Source: Labrenzia sp. R4_2
GTDB taxonomy: Bacteria; Pseudomonadota; Alphaproteobacteria; Rhizobiales; Stappiaceae
Assembly: GCF_017743865.1 (NCBI RefSeq)
Contig: NZ_JAGHRJ010000002.1
Location: forward strand, 496,001 to 560,000
Direction of reading: 5' to 3'
Length of the DNA stretch: 64,000 bases
The notes under the pieces are model-generated. The model had not been told where the DNA came from. It searched no databases and was given only the letters and a program-made list of their open reading frames with translations. Numbering within the stretch: position 1 is the first letter of the stretch; each line of letters opens with the position of its first letter. Of this stretch, positions 29,068-38,321 are shown in pieces. The position numbers were made by a program, and so were the translations under genes.

Positions 29068-29772
29068 TTAATGTCTTCTGAGAAGCGTGTCTTTCGCCTC
29101 GTTGATTTTCGCCGCGAGGAAACCGGAGCCTCCTTGGTCGGGATGGACCCGCATCATAAGCCTGCGGTGCGCGGCTCGGATTTCCGCGTCCCCGGCATCG
29201 GGCGAAAGCCCCAGGATCTGGTAGGCCTCCTCATCTGTCATGGGGCCCGAGCTCGACGCGCTTCTCTCCCGATCTGTGGCATCCGCCTCGAAGTCTTCAC
29301 GCCAACCGGCAAGCCTGCGGTCGAGATAAGCTTCGACTAGCTTCAGGCTTTGATCGTCCTGATGAGCTTCCTGCCAGAAGGTCTGCAGCTCATCATCTGT
29401 CAGGTCATCCAGCCGACGGCCCTGAAAACTGCCGGCGAGGACCGTTCCCGATAAAGCACCCGTGTCATGGTCCAATTCCATTTCGACCATGGCAGACCGG
29501 ACCTGGGACTGCTGCCCGGCAGTCTTTTGAGGATTGTAGCCCGACAAGTTTCGCAGTCCGGCCAATCCAAGCAGCGACACCCCAAACCCAAAAGCCGGGA
29601 TTGCCAGAGCAAACCGTCCGGTAACGGCGAAAACGCCCGCAAGTATCATCAACAGGATGCCGCCATAGGTGCGGATAGACTGCGCGAGCCTGGCCGGGTT
29701 GGCCTGAACGAACTGCCGCATCATGGCAATGAAAACGACAAGCAGCACAAGGCCGAGAAGCAAATAGATCAT
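29068..29772 (-). CDS. Membrane-anchored DnaJ-domain protein
   Basis: 234 aa. Two or three N-terminal hydrophobic segments (1-20, about 36-75), a cytoplasmic linker, and a C-terminal J-domain ([20 protein letters not shown] ... [14 protein letters not shown]) with the HPD motif needed to stimulate DnaK. Architecture resembles TIM14/DjlA-like J-proteins. Its ATG overlaps the stop of the VWA gene, so the two are coupled. Confidence 0.9.
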   Translation of the reverse strand: MIYLLLGLVLLVVFIAMMRQFVQANPARLAQSIRTYGGILLMILAGVFAVTGRFALAIPAFGFGVSLLGLAGLRNLSGYNPQKTAGQQSQVRSAMVEMELDHDTGALSGTVLAGSFQGRRLDDLTDDELQTFWQEAHQDDQSLKLVEAYLDRRLAGWREDFEADATDRERSASSSGPMTDEEAYQILGLSPDAGDAEIRAAHRRLMMRVHPDQGGSGFLAAKINEAKDTLLRRH

Positions 29773-30509
29773 GATGACGGCTTGAGTTGCTCCAACAACA
29801 ATCGGGCGCCCTGCCCGCCTTTTTTTTCAAATGCAGTCAGCGCCTTGTGACCACCGCTGGCGAATACAGCAACCGCCTTCAAGAGCTCGGAAAGTTGACG
29901 CGCAGCACCGGCATCAAACGGACAATAAGCTCCATTGGTCAAGCGGGCGATTTCGCGGAACGCGCTCTCAGCAACCGGATCCCGGCCTTCTTGAAAAAGG
30001 AACATCGGCACACCCAGAAGGCCGAGCTGCCCCGCCTTGTCACATAAGGTATCGACGTTTTCTTCCATGCAGTCGCCGACATAAACGACCGCCGCAATTT
30101 TCTCTTTCTCCGCAGCATTGATCGCAGCCGAAAGGACTTTGCGGATTTGTGTATGTCCACCCTGGCAGGTAATCCGGCTCATCACTCCAGCGAGCTCTTG
30201 GCCTGTTTCAAACCAACGCGAGGCTCTGCACTCGCCAAAGCCGCGGAAGTAAACCAGTTTGATCTTCAGGCTGCCAATCGAAGCCGCTTCCTCAAACATC
30301 TCGCCCTGCAACTGACAAGCCGTGTCCCAGGTAGGTTGCCGGCTCATTGTTGCATCGAGCGCGAAGATCAGCCGGCCGGATGTACCCGGTGCTGGGCGCG
30401 GCGCTGACTTCACCTTGTCGAGAAAAGCGGACACATCAGCCTCAGTCGAACGGACAGTCTGATCCTGCCGCTTCGCCGGTGTGTTCATGCTGTCCCGCGT
30501 CTTTGCCAA
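29769..30509 (-). CDS. VWA-domain protein
   Basis: 246-aa soluble protein with a von Willebrand A-like fold ([12 protein letters not shown] near residues 46-57; [20 protein letters not shown]). The MIDAS signature is degenerate: DATMS replaces DxSxS, keeping Asp and the last Ser. Partner and function unknown. Upstream of and overlapping the J-domain gene; this pair recurs in alphaproteobacteria and suggests a chaperone-linked complex (inference). Confidence 0.82.
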   Translation of the reverse strand: MAKTRDSMNTPAKRQDQTVRSTEADVSAFLDKVKSAPRPAPGTSGRLIFALDATMSRQPTWDTACQLQGEMFEEAASIGSLKIKLVYFRGFGECRASRWFETGQELAGVMSRITCQGGHTQIRKVLSAAINAAEKEKIAAVVYVGDCMEENVDTLCDKAGQLGLLGVPMFLFQEGRDPVAESAFREIARLTNGAYCPFDAGAARQLSELLKAVAVFASGGHKALTAFEKKGGQGARLLLEQLKPSS

Positions 30510-30607
30510 GAATGAGTGTCCCTTATCCTGCCGCTCACAACCCGAACTTGGTTCTTGAGACTGTCCGCGTCAACGCTTTTGCCGCAATTGCCGCAGGCGG
30601 TTTGCCA

Positions 30608-31042
30608 TCAAATGAGACAGAGTTCGGTGAGATCCCGCCGCATGCTGTCCGGCATGTGCTGAACATCTCCACCGGCACGAATATCCTTTGGTGCATCTTC
30701 GGCCTTTAGATAGCGCCACCCCTGGAACGGCCGTTTTGGCTGATATTGTGTGAGGATCAACCGCGGCTCCAGCACCAGGTCGCAGCGTTTCACTCCTGCA
30801 TCGTCGGTAAATGGCCGAATATCCAGGAGATGTTGACGTGCCTGGATTTTTCCCTTGATGACCCAATAGAGCGACCCGCCATCCAGCAGCTCGTCACGCC
30901 GGGTCGGCACCATACGCGTGGTATGGGTGGTGTGCGCGCCAAGCCCGGCCGCCCGCGCCTGCTCGACGCGAAAGTCGATCCAAGCCTGAAGGCTCTCGAC
31001 GCTATCGGCCCCCACACAGAGTTTCACAAGATGCAAGGTCAT
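30608..31042 (-). CDS. DUF1489 family protein
   Basis: 144-aa alphaproteobacterial protein of unknown function. Family hallmarks: N-terminal LHLVKLCVGADSVESL, a TRMVPTRRDELLDGGSLYWVIKG block and PFQGWRYLKAEDAP near 104-117. No signal peptide or membrane segment. It is divergent from the epimerase gene. Confidence 0.88.
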   Translation of the reverse strand: MTLHLVKLCVGADSVESLQAWIDFRVEQARAAGLGAHTTHTTRMVPTRRDELLDGGSLYWVIKGKIQARQHLLDIRPFTDDAGVKRCDLVLEPRLILTQYQPKRPFQGWRYLKAEDAPKDIRAGGDVQHMPDSMRRDLTELCLI

Positions 31043-31163
31043 GAAACTGACCTATCAGTTAACAAAGCAAGGTCAAGAGAGCGACCGTCTGCAGCGGTGG
31101 ATAGTGATTATAACAAGGGCTCCCGCTCTTGCGCTTGCAGCGCGAAACCGGTCATCTCGTACG

Positions 31164-32048
31164 ATGGATGTATTCGTTACAGGTGGCACGGGCGGGATCG
31201 GCTCGGCAGTGATCAAACAGCTCGTCGAGGACGGCTGCCAGATCATCGGTCTTTCCCGTTCCGATCAGTCTTCAGAAAAACTGCGCCGCCTCGGCGCCTC
31301 AGCTTATCCCGGCGACCTGCGGGATCCGTCCACCTGGGTCGAGCGGGCAACCGCATGCGATGCTGTCGTTCACCTTGGAGCGACCTTCTCACCCGACATG
31401 GGCAAGGTCGACCGGATCGCCATGCTGGAGATGAAAAAAGCGGCTCGGCATCGCAAACAACCGCTGAAGGTTGTTTATACCGGTGGGATTTGGCTGTATC
31501 CGCCCTGCAAGGCGGGAGACATGCTCAGTGAGAAGACCCCATTTTCACCGCTGCCCGCCTTTCGGTTCATGACAGAGACCATCAAAACGCTCTCTACAGG
31601 GACAGACCTCGCGCTTTCCGTGGTCCATCCTGCCCTCGTGTGCGGACCAGATTTTGGTCCGGTTGCAGAGATGACAGCTGCCTTGAAAGAGAGTGGGAGG
31701 TTTGAAACCCGGGCCTCGGAACACACGTTTTGGCCACTGGTCGAAGTTTCGGACCTTGCAAGGCTTTATGCACTTGTGTTGCGTCAGACCCGGTTCCGAA
31801 TGTCCGTTATAGGCAGTGGTATCTCCGGCGTCTCCGTCGACCATCTTGCAAGCCATATCTCAGCCCGTCACGGCAAGCCCCTGGACATCGTCACGCTGCA
31901 GGCACCGGACGGTGTTGATCCCGATCAAGACTGGGCGGCTGGGTACGCGCTTACCCAATCAGCCGACAACACACATGCGAAACGTCTTCTTTCCTGGTCT
32001 CCGGAACACTGCGCGGTCGAGGATCTGGTGATCTCGCTTTCCAGATAA
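31164..32048 (+). CDS. NAD-dependent epimerase/dehydratase-like protein
   Basis: 294-aa extended-SDR protein with TGGTGGIGSAV at the N-terminus for NAD(P) binding and a VVHLGATFS motif. In place of the classical YxxxK the corresponding region reads PLPAFRFMTET, so the catalytic Tyr/Lys pair is not evident. ATG 31164 is chosen because the Rossmann motif starts directly after it. Substrate unknown. Confidence 0.8.
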   Translation: MDVFVTGGTGGIGSAVIKQLVEDGCQIIGLSRSDQSSEKLRRLGASAYPGDLRDPSTWVERATACDAVVHLGATFSPDMGKVDRIAMLEMKKAARHRKQPLKVVYTGGIWLYPPCKAGDMLSEKTPFSPLPAFRFMTETIKTLSTGTDLALSVVHPALVCGPDFGPVAEMTAALKESGRFETRASEHTFWPLVEVSDLARLYALVLRQTRFRMSVIGSGISGVSVDHLASHISARHGKPLDIVTLQAPDGVDPDQDWAAGYALTQSADNTHAKRLLSWSPEHCAVEDLVISLSR

Positions 32049-32131
32049 TCGACACCTCTTTGACCGAGCGAAGACTTTATCAACATCCCTACGGTAGCGT
32101 TCAAAGATCAATACCGAACGGATGATCGACA

Positions 32132-32677
32132 GTGCGGCTTTTCCTCTCGCTGGTTCTATTTTGGATACTTTCTGGTCCTGCACTGGCAGAGACCATCCAG
32201 CCGCTTGGAAAATTTCATGTCATCAACACGGCAGGCTTTATCGAGCGGGACGGGAAACGGGCACCGCTTGCGTCTGATCTTGAGACAGGCGAACTGACGC
32301 TTCAAAGAAATCTGTCGGGTAATCTGGTTTTGACCATCAGGGAAACAGACATCGAGCTCTTCGAAATCGAGGACGGGCTCGCTGGTCTGACCTGGAACTC
32401 AAGAAGCTCATCTGTGTTGGAAGCCTCAGACATTCTGGATTTAAGCCCTCACACCTTGCCAGAGCATGTGCAAGCCTGGGGCGCCGATGTCACTTGGCCG
32501 GGACAAGGCGAAGTGCAGCTGGTGCTTCTGCCGCTGGGCGAAAATGCGTACAGCAGTTTCCTGATCAGCCATCCGGGAAACAGCACGGTGGTGCGTCAGA
32601 TGGAGCTGCGCAAAGTCTCAGGACCGCCAAACCGCCCAGACCCAAAAGCGACTGTTCCAACGCCTGTATTGAATTGA
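32132..32677 (+). CDS. Secreted protein of unknown function
   Basis: 181 aa, GTG start, with a clear signal peptide (hydrophobic LFLSLVLFWILSG, cleavage after ALA near residue 19). The mature part is acidic, beta-rich in style and Cys-free, and ends in a Pro-rich tail. I do not recognise a family. Confidence 0.65.
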   Translation: MRLFLSLVLFWILSGPALAETIQPLGKFHVINTAGFIERDGKRAPLASDLETGELTLQRNLSGNLVLTIRETDIELFEIEDGLAGLTWNSRSSSVLEASDILDLSPHTLPEHVQAWGADVTWPGQGEVQLVLLPLGENAYSSFLISHPGNSTVVRQMELRKVSGPPNRPDPKATVPTPVLN

Positions 32678-32727
32678 ACACCACCAGAGCTTGACTGTTT
32701 CACCGGCCAGTTGGAAGGCCAAAAAGC

Positions 32728-32757
32728 AAAAAAGCCGCAGCGATCGCTACGGCTTTT
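32728..32757 (-). terminator. Intrinsic terminator downstream of the 44-codon gene
   Basis: AAAAGCCG (32730-32737) pairs with CGGCTTTT (32750-32757) around an inner AGCGATCGCT palindrome. On the minus strand a T6 run follows the stem, 22 bases past the small gene's stop. Confidence 0.85.
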
Positions 32758-32778
32758 GTGTTTCGTGCGCCCTCAGGC

Positions 32779-32913
32779 TTATTTGGCGATGGCGACGGCT
32801 TGTTGGGCGTTGTCAACGTCGTTGAACAAGAGAACCATGGCGAGTGCGATGCCAACGGCACCAACTGTCCAAAGTGTCACGCTCCAGCAAGATTTCTGCA
32901 CGTTTTCGTCCAT
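32779..32913 (-). CDS. Small single-pass membrane protein (44 aa)
   Basis: Complete short frame starting MDENVQKSCWSV, with one membrane segment of about 21 residues (roughly 11-31, WSVTLWTVGAVGIALAMVLL) and a polar tail ending AIAK. Support: an AGGGA ribosome site 5 bases before the ATG, start and stop in frame, and a strong intrinsic terminator just downstream in the same orientation. Function unknown. Confidence 0.72.
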   Translation of the reverse strand: MDENVQKSCWSVTLWTVGAVGIALAMVLLFNDVDNAQQAVAIAK

Positions 32914-33318
32914 AAAATCCCTATGTCGTTTCTAAGCATTGCAAGCCGCTTCCGGCTGCAAATGTGGCGCTAGTGAGGCGAGGTGGTAAACGATCCCTTA
33001 CCTGTTCGCAAGTGCAAAAATCCGGCATCAGATTTGCAATTTTCACATTGCCGTTTTTTTGTTTTAGTTTGAACAACTTACGACCTTGAGAGCACTTGCA
33101 CATATGTTGGTCAGCTTGCCGTAAACGTAAGATCTCAGCCTCATTTACGTCCGATTCCAGGGCAAACACGGCAGCTGATTTGGGGCCCTTTTCCCGCCTA
33201 TCCGCACGTCCGTTGCAGTTGCCTCTGGATTTTGCCCTTCACCGCTTATGCTGGGCTGACGTTCCCGATAAGATACGCAGGTTCCAAGTCAATCGCTCTC
33301 AAGACCATACGGACTTCT
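32914..33318. other. 405-base intergenic region
   Basis: Holds the promoter region of the small membrane gene on the left and that of DUF599 on the right. Contains a T7 run at about 33054-33060. No coding frame with a recognisable product; nothing else supported. Confidence 0.5.
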
Positions 33319-34074
33319 ATGCACGCCCTATCCCAACTCGATTATGCCGCCGCCGGTCTGTTCCTGGTGGCTTGGCTCGGTTTCAACCTGCTGATTGATC
33401 TGGGTCCGCTGCGCAAGAAAACCCTGTCATATGCGATGGAAACCCAGCGCCGGAACTGGATGCTGACCATGGCAACCCGCGAAGTCCGGATTATGGACAC
33501 CGCGATCCTGTCCGGCTTGCAGCAAGGCACAGCCTTCTTTGCATCAACCGCCTTGCTGGCGATCGGGGGCAGCTTTGCCCTTCTGGATGCGACCGATCGT
33601 ATTCTTCAGGTCGCTGGCGACCTCTCTATCCCGGTTTCCGACAGCCGGGCTCTCTGGGAGATCAAGGTGCTGGGGTTGATGCTGATATTCGCTTACAGCT
33701 TCTTCAAGTTTGGTTGGGCGTATCGGCTCTTCAACTACGCCAGCATCGTCATGGGGGCTGTTCCGGAGCGCAGCCAGGGCGATCCGGACGCCATTCGGGA
33801 AATTGCCGGAAAAGCGGGCGAGCTCAATGTTCTGGCCGGCCGCCACTTCAATAGAGGTCAGCGCGCGCTCTTCTTCGCCATTGGCTTTCTGGGATGGTTT
33901 GCTGGCCCGATCGCCTTCGCGATCCTCACCGTCGCCGTGTTTTTGGTGCTCCTGCGCCGTCAGTTTTCCTCCAAAGCCCGCGCAACAGTCATGTCCGGGC
34001 AGTTGTCGAACTTTTCGCCCGACGTCAAATTAGGAGAGTATACGGACACCGGATCATCAAATCCCTTCACGTGA
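33319..34074 (+). CDS. DUF599 family membrane protein
   Basis: 251 aa with four predicted membrane segments (about 10-30, 73-93, 118-138, 193-222). Family-typical NWMLTMATREVRIMDTAIL and GDPDAIREIAGKAGELNVLAGRHFNRGQRA motifs. Function unknown. Its last 115 bases overlap the 3' end of the convergent cyclase gene. The start ATG 33319 lacks an obvious ribosome site but earlier starts do not give a better N-terminus. Confidence 0.88.
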   Translation: MHALSQLDYAAAGLFLVAWLGFNLLIDLGPLRKKTLSYAMETQRRNWMLTMATREVRIMDTAILSGLQQGTAFFASTALLAIGGSFALLDATDRILQVAGDLSIPVSDSRALWEIKVLGLMLIFAYSFFKFGWAYRLFNYASIVMGAVPERSQGDPDAIREIAGKAGELNVLAGRHFNRGQRALFFAIGFLGWFAGPIAFAILTVAVFLVLLRRQFSSKARATVMSGQLSNFSPDVKLGEYTDTGSSNPFT

Positions 34075-35207
34075 TAACTGCCAAACAGTCCTGAACGGCA
34101 GCCCATCAGGCCTGCAACATTGTCGGACACCAGCACTTCGCGGCCGAGGTCCTTGGCCAGTTCTGCAATGCGAGCGGCGAGATTGACGGCTGGTCCGACA
34201 ACCGTAAAATCCAGACGCGTTTCGCTGCCGACATTGCCGTAGAAAACATCGCCGGCATGCAAGGCGATCCCGACGCTCATGTCCGGTGTCACCATGCAGG
34301 TTTTCTGCTGATTGATCTCTCCGATCTTCTTCAGCGTGTCCCGTGCAGCCAACAAGGCATTATACGCAGCTGACTTGGCTTCCTCTTCCGTCTCATACGG
34401 GAAGATGGCCATCACCTCGTCGCCGATAAACTTCAGCACCTCACCGCCGTGAGCCTCAACGGCTTCGGTCATCGCACCGAAGTATTTGTTGAGGAACAGA
34501 ACAAGTTTGTCGGCAGGCAGACTGTTGGACAGACGAGTAAACCCGCGGATGTCGGCAAAGCTGATCACGGCTTTGATCCACTCGCCCTCACCGCGCCGCG
34601 TGGTTCCATCCAGAACCTTCAGGCCAGCGCGCGGACCGACATACGTATCTAGCACCGTTTCCGCAGTGCGACGCAGCGTTTTGAGTTCGCACACCAAGGC
34701 CAACGGCCGCATGATCGAATCGAAAACACTCAGGTTCGCGCCAGAAAAGCCTTTGGGGGCCTTCGTCGCAAAGGTCGCAACCTTCACAGAGCCATCGGAG
34801 AATGGCATCGGCAGAGCGATGTAATCGGTGTAACCTTCTTCACGGAGTTCCTGGCAAACCGGAAAATCATCGTCGGTGCCGGCACAGTTGGCGATATCGA
34901 CCCGGACCGGCTGTTTTGTTTCATGAACACGCTTGATCGGGCTGCTCTCATAATTGGCATCAGCGTCTTCGCCCGGCACATAGCGCCGCAGTTCGCGCGT
35001 GCCTTCGCTGTCCCAGATCGAACCTTCCGCGCGGACGTTCGGATGAACGATCCAGATACCAGTTGTCGCACGATCGACCGGCACGCCACCCGCCCGCAGC
35101 CGCTGCGCAAGTTCACTAACGATTTCAAGAGTGCCGTCTAGCTGGGGTGCATCGCTGTAGAGCCATTGCACCACATCTGCCGCGACAAGCGGCGCTTCGA
35201 GGACCAT
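33960..35207 (-). CDS. Class III adenylate/guanylate cyclase with N-terminal sensory region
   Basis: 415 aa. An N-terminal GAF-like region (about 1-195) precedes a class III cyclase homology domain. Metal-binding Asp residues are in VISFADIRGFT and KFIGDEVMAIF, the purine-selecting Lys precedes FIGD, and VVGPAVNLAARI supplies the transition-state Asn/Arg. An active cyclase is therefore expected, probably making cAMP. ATG 35207 follows a GGGGCGGG stretch; the upstream TTG is less likely. It converges on and overlaps DUF599. Confidence 0.93.
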   Translation of the reverse strand: MVLEAPLVAADVVQWLYSDAPQLDGTLEIVSELAQRLRAGGVPVDRATTGIWIVHPNVRAEGSIWDSEGTRELRRYVPGEDADANYESSPIKRVHETKQPVRVDIANCAGTDDDFPVCQELREEGYTDYIALPMPFSDGSVKVATFATKAPKGFSGANLSVFDSIMRPLALVCELKTLRRTAETVLDTYVGPRAGLKVLDGTTRRGEGEWIKAVISFADIRGFTRLSNSLPADKLVLFLNKYFGAMTEAVEAHGGEVLKFIGDEVMAIFPYETEEEAKSAAYNALLAARDTLKKIGEINQQKTCMVTPDMSVGIALHAGDVFYGNVGSETRLDFTVVGPAVNLAARIAELAKDLGREVLVSDNVAGLMGCRSGLFGSYHVKGFDDPVSVYSPNLTSGEKFDNCPDMTVARALEEN

Positions 35208-35298
35208 CTGCCCGCCCCTACTTTTCAAATGAGATAAATAGCATATGGGTCTCTTAACCGGAGAATAAAAGTGGTGTTTTGCGGAAACTTTAAACTGG

Positions 35299-36105
35299 TT
35301 AAGAATTCACCGGGCCCGGAAACAAGGCACTGCTGCGGCCGGTGAGCCAATAAACCGCCAAACCAATCCACTCCCGAACACCAATGTCGACGCGCCGCAA
35401 TCCCTTGGACGCACCATCAAAGCCAAGTCCCCAATCCGCACCGCCACGGGTTCGGTAGTCAACAGGATAGGCCGTCACGCCGGTCCATCCGGCAGCTTCA
35501 AAAACCCCCATGGATCGGGGCATATGGTACGCTGAGGTCACCAAAAGCCAAGTCTGTCCCGGCTTTGGATCGACCAGCTTTTTCGTCAAAACAGCGTTCT
35601 CCCAGGTGTTCCGGGATTCGTCTTCCAAAACGATGCGTTCTGACGCGATACCGAAGTCGTCAAACAGGCGCGATGCTCCTTCGGATTCCGTCGCCTGCCC
35701 CGTGATGATTGTTCCCTGGCCGCCGGTATGAATGATCAAGGCTTCAGGGAGCAGCTTGGCAAGTCGGGCAGCAATGGTCAGCCGTTCCCCGGATACGGTC
35801 AAAGCTGTCTCACCGCGTGCACCCGTGACCACCGTATCGACCGCACCGCCCAGAATGATGACGCCGTCATAAGAAACGAGCTCAGCCGGCCTTGAAAACC
35901 TGTCCTCCAACGGCTGGATCAACAAGTTTGCTACTGGAGAAAACCCGCAAATGACGAGGCCAATTGCACCAACCCAAATGAACCGCCGTCCCCACTTTTG
36001 AAGCCGCTTCCCCGTCGACATCACCAAACCGAACACGACCAGCGCGATCAGAAAATTGGATGGCTGAATAAAAAACGCGGCAATCTTGGAAAGATAAAAG
36101 AACAT
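35299..36105 (-). CDS. YdcF/ElyC-family protein (DUF218)
   Basis: 268 aa: two N-terminal membrane segments (about 5-27 and 36-60) then a DUF218 Rossmann-like domain with GVIILGGAVD, HTGGQG, ESRNTWENA and VTSAYHMPRSMGVFEAAGW. Relatives (ElyC, SanA) act in envelope or peptidoglycan precursor homeostasis; exact chemistry unknown. It lies 9 bases upstream (in position) of the aldo/keto reductase stop, on the same strand, so probably co-transcribed. Confidence 0.9.
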   Translation of the reverse strand: MFFYLSKIAAFFIQPSNFLIALVVFGLVMSTGKRLQKWGRRFIWVGAIGLVICGFSPVANLLIQPLEDRFSRPAELVSYDGVIILGGAVDTVVTGARGETALTVSGERLTIAARLAKLLPEALIIHTGGQGTIITGQATESEGASRLFDDFGIASERIVLEDESRNTWENAVLTKKLVDPKPGQTWLLVTSAYHMPRSMGVFEAAGWTGVTAYPVDYRTRGGADWGLGFDGASKGLRRVDIGVREWIGLAVYWLTGRSSALFPGPVNS

Positions 36106-36114
36106 CTACTTCTA

Positions 36115-36942
36115 TCACTCCGGATCCCAGACCGGCCCCCAGTCGGCGTTGATCAGACGGCCATCAGGACTGCCCAAGGCGAAGATTTGCGCCATCTCGT
36201 CGCTGTCGAGCTCGAAATCAAAAATATCAATGTTGGCTTTCAGCCGATCCGGATTGCTGCTCTTCGGGATGGCGATGACATTCGGCTGCGGCACATGCCA
36301 TCGCAATGCGATCTGAACCGGCGACTTGCTGTATTTCTCAGCCAAGTCGCGGAACAAGCCTTCCTGATCAACCCGCCCTTTGACGATCGGACAATACGCG
36401 GTCAGCGCCATTCCAAGATCCTGTGTCGTCTGTAAGAGCGTTCGTTGGCTTAAGAAGGGATGATACTCAACCTGGTTGGTCACCAGCTGGCCACCGGCAA
36501 GATCCTGCGCCTGCCGCAACAGCGCGGACGGGAAATTGGACACACCAATCGATCTTGCAAGTCCCCGGTCTTTCGCCTCGACAAGCGCTCCGATGGTTTC
36601 CGCAAGCGGTATATCCGGGTTTGGCCAGTGGACGAGCAGGAGGTCCACATAATCGGTTTGAAGCTTGCGAAGACTTGTTTCCGCCGATTTTCTGAATGCA
36701 TCGGCAGCGAGCTGATCCCACCAGACTTTGGTGGTTAGAAAGAGGTCCGAGCGGTTCATACCAGAGGCGCGGATCCCGTCCCCGACCTCAGATTCGTTTT
36801 CATAATAGGCCGCCGTATCCACATGGCTGTAACCGTTCTGTAAAGCAAATGACACAGTCTGGGAGCATTGTGACCCACGCAAATCCCAGGTGCCCAACCC
36901 AATCGCCGGTATTGATACGTCACGAACAGATCTGAAAATCAT
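36115..36942 (-). CDS. Aldo/keto reductase
   Basis: 275-aa NADPH-dependent TIM-barrel oxidoreductase, AKR5-like (2,5-diketo-gluconate reductase type). The tetrad is visible: Asp and Tyr in HVDTAAYYENE, Lys in LTTKVW, His in LLLVHWPN. Cofactor motif IPKSSNPDRLKAN. Start ATG 36942 (MIFRSV) is chosen; ATG 36957 (MKEFT) is possible. Same strand as the YdcF gene. Confidence 0.92.
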   Translation of the reverse strand: MIFRSVRDVSIPAIGLGTWDLRGSQCSQTVSFALQNGYSHVDTAAYYENESEVGDGIRASGMNRSDLFLTTKVWWDQLAADAFRKSAETSLRKLQTDYVDLLLVHWPNPDIPLAETIGALVEAKDRGLARSIGVSNFPSALLRQAQDLAGGQLVTNQVEYHPFLSQRTLLQTTQDLGMALTAYCPIVKGRVDQEGLFRDLAEKYSKSPVQIALRWHVPQPNVIAIPKSSNPDRLKANIDIFDFELDSDEMAQIFALGSPDGRLINADWGPVWDPE

Positions 36943-37049
36943 TGTAAATTCTTTCATGGATGAAACAGCTGTGATGACAGTCACAGCCACCGCCAAGGAA
37001 CAGGGGCAAACTTCCCAGAACGTTCGCAAAGATGGCCGGAGACAATGAT

Positions 37050-37454
37050 ATGACATTGTATATGAAAATTGGTGGCAGAAAGGCAGTCTTGGCTGCCATT
37101 CCCCCGCTCAAAGACCGACTGGAGTCCGATCCCTGTTTCGATCTTGCACCGCTGCGCGGTGAGTTTGATGCGTCGGGAGACTTTTGCGAGTTCCTGGTAT
37201 TTCTTTTCGGCGGTTCCCCGTTCTATGACGGTAAGCCTGTGACCGACCTTCTCTCACCGCTTTGCGATTGCGACGATGTTTATGGCCGTTTCGTAGACCA
37301 CCTCGTGGCGGTATTGCTTCACGATGACCTAAACGAAGAAGGCGAAGCGGAACTGCGTTCGCTCATGGAGCGTCTGCGGCCACATGTTCTTGCACCAAGG
37401 CCCACGGCTCCTGTTCTGGTCTATTCCGTGGACAACGATCAACTGCGTGCCTGA
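37050..37454 (+). CDS. Degenerate truncated-hemoglobin-like protein lacking heme ligands
   Basis: 134 aa. The N-terminus MTLYMKIGGRKAV and the FLFGG-PFYDGK block, followed by VDHLVAVL, line up with group I truncated globins. But the proximal His expected in the AHxxL block is replaced (LLSPL, residues 67-71), and the B-helix Phe-Tyr pair is PPLK. Heme binding is thus doubtful, and a heme-free globin-fold role is inferred. GGAG ribosome site 8 bases upstream. It is divergent from the aldo/keto reductase. Confidence 0.6.
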   Translation: MTLYMKIGGRKAVLAAIPPLKDRLESDPCFDLAPLRGEFDASGDFCEFLVFLFGGSPFYDGKPVTDLLSPLCDCDDVYGRFVDHLVAVLLHDDLNEEGEAELRSLMERLRPHVLAPRPTAPVLVYSVDNDQLRA

Positions 37455-37469
37455 CGCCACAAACAAAAA

Positions 37470-37493
37470 CGCCGGCGACTTCCATCACCGGCG
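37470..37493 (-). terminator. Intrinsic terminator downstream of the ClpP-like gene
   Basis: CGCCGG (37470-37475) pairs with CCGGCG (37488-37493); on the minus strand a T5 run follows, 24 bases past the stop. It may also serve the globin-like gene from the other side. Confidence 0.82.
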
Positions 37494-37517
37494 CTCTTTG
37501 TTGAAAGACTGAAGGGA

Positions 37518-38132
37518 TCAACCGAGTTCGTTAACGCTGGTCACGACTTTCCCGACGAGACCATAGTCAATGCCCTCTTCCGGGCTCATCCAGTAGTCAC
37601 GGTCAGTGTCTTTTTCGATACGCTCGATCGGCTGCCCGGTGGCATCCGCAAAGATCTTGTTCAGACGGTCGCGCATCTTGATGATTTCCTTGGCCTGGAT
37701 CTCGATGTCCGTTGCCATGCCGCCGGCGCCACCGGACGGTTGGTGCAACAAGAAGCGCGTGTTCGGCGTGCAGAAGCGCAGCTCCTTCGGCACAGAAACG
37801 TAGATCAAGGCACCGGCACTTGCGACCCAGCCCATGCCGAGAATACGAACTTCCGGAGAAATGAACTTGATGGTGTCGTGGATCATGTCACCTGATTCAA
37901 CATGGCCGCCCGGAGACGACACAATGACAGTGATCGGGTCATTGGAAACCTGTGCCAGCGCCAGAAGGCGGGCGCACACATCACGGGCCATGTCCTGGGT
38001 CACCGGACCTGTAATCAGGACGGTGCGCGCTTCGAACAGATGCTTGTCGACCTGGATCGACGGTTGGGCTTTGGACTTGTCCTCGTCGTCATCGTCGAGG
38101 CGTGCAGGCACCGTGGTCGAATAGTTTTTCAT
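37518..38132 (-). CDS. ClpP-like serine protease subunit
   Basis: 204-aa S14 peptidase, a ClpP paralogue. Triad: Ser105 in [10 protein letters not shown], His130 in FLLHQPSGG and Asp near 179 in the RDYWMS block. Compared with the housekeeping ClpP, the serine motif is divergent (WVASAGA rather than QAASMGA) and the N-terminus carries an acidic DDDDED stretch. It may assemble with, or replace, the main ClpP under some conditions (inference). No Clp ATPase is adjacent. Confidence 0.88.
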   Translation of the reverse strand: MKNYSTTVPARLDDDDEDKSKAQPSIQVDKHLFEARTVLITGPVTQDMARDVCARLLALAQVSNDPITVIVSSPGGHVESGDMIHDTIKFISPEVRILGMGWVASAGALIYVSVPKELRFCTPNTRFLLHQPSGGAGGMATDIEIQAKEIIKMRDRLNKIFADATGQPIERIEKDTDRDYWMSPEEGIDYGLVGKVVTSVNELG

Positions 38133-38321
38133 GCGCAGGATTTAGCTCCCTTGGCTGTTGTGCCGGTCATGCCCGGCGGTTCTTTCCGGTCTGGTCAGCG
38201 CGCCGAGCCGAACCGGTTTGTCCCATGTGTAAGCGAAGAGCTGCGCTCTCGCAAATCTTGTCAGCGTTCTTAAGCCGAAAAGAGTTATCAGACCGGCAAC
38301 ATATGCTCACAAAGACGCTTT

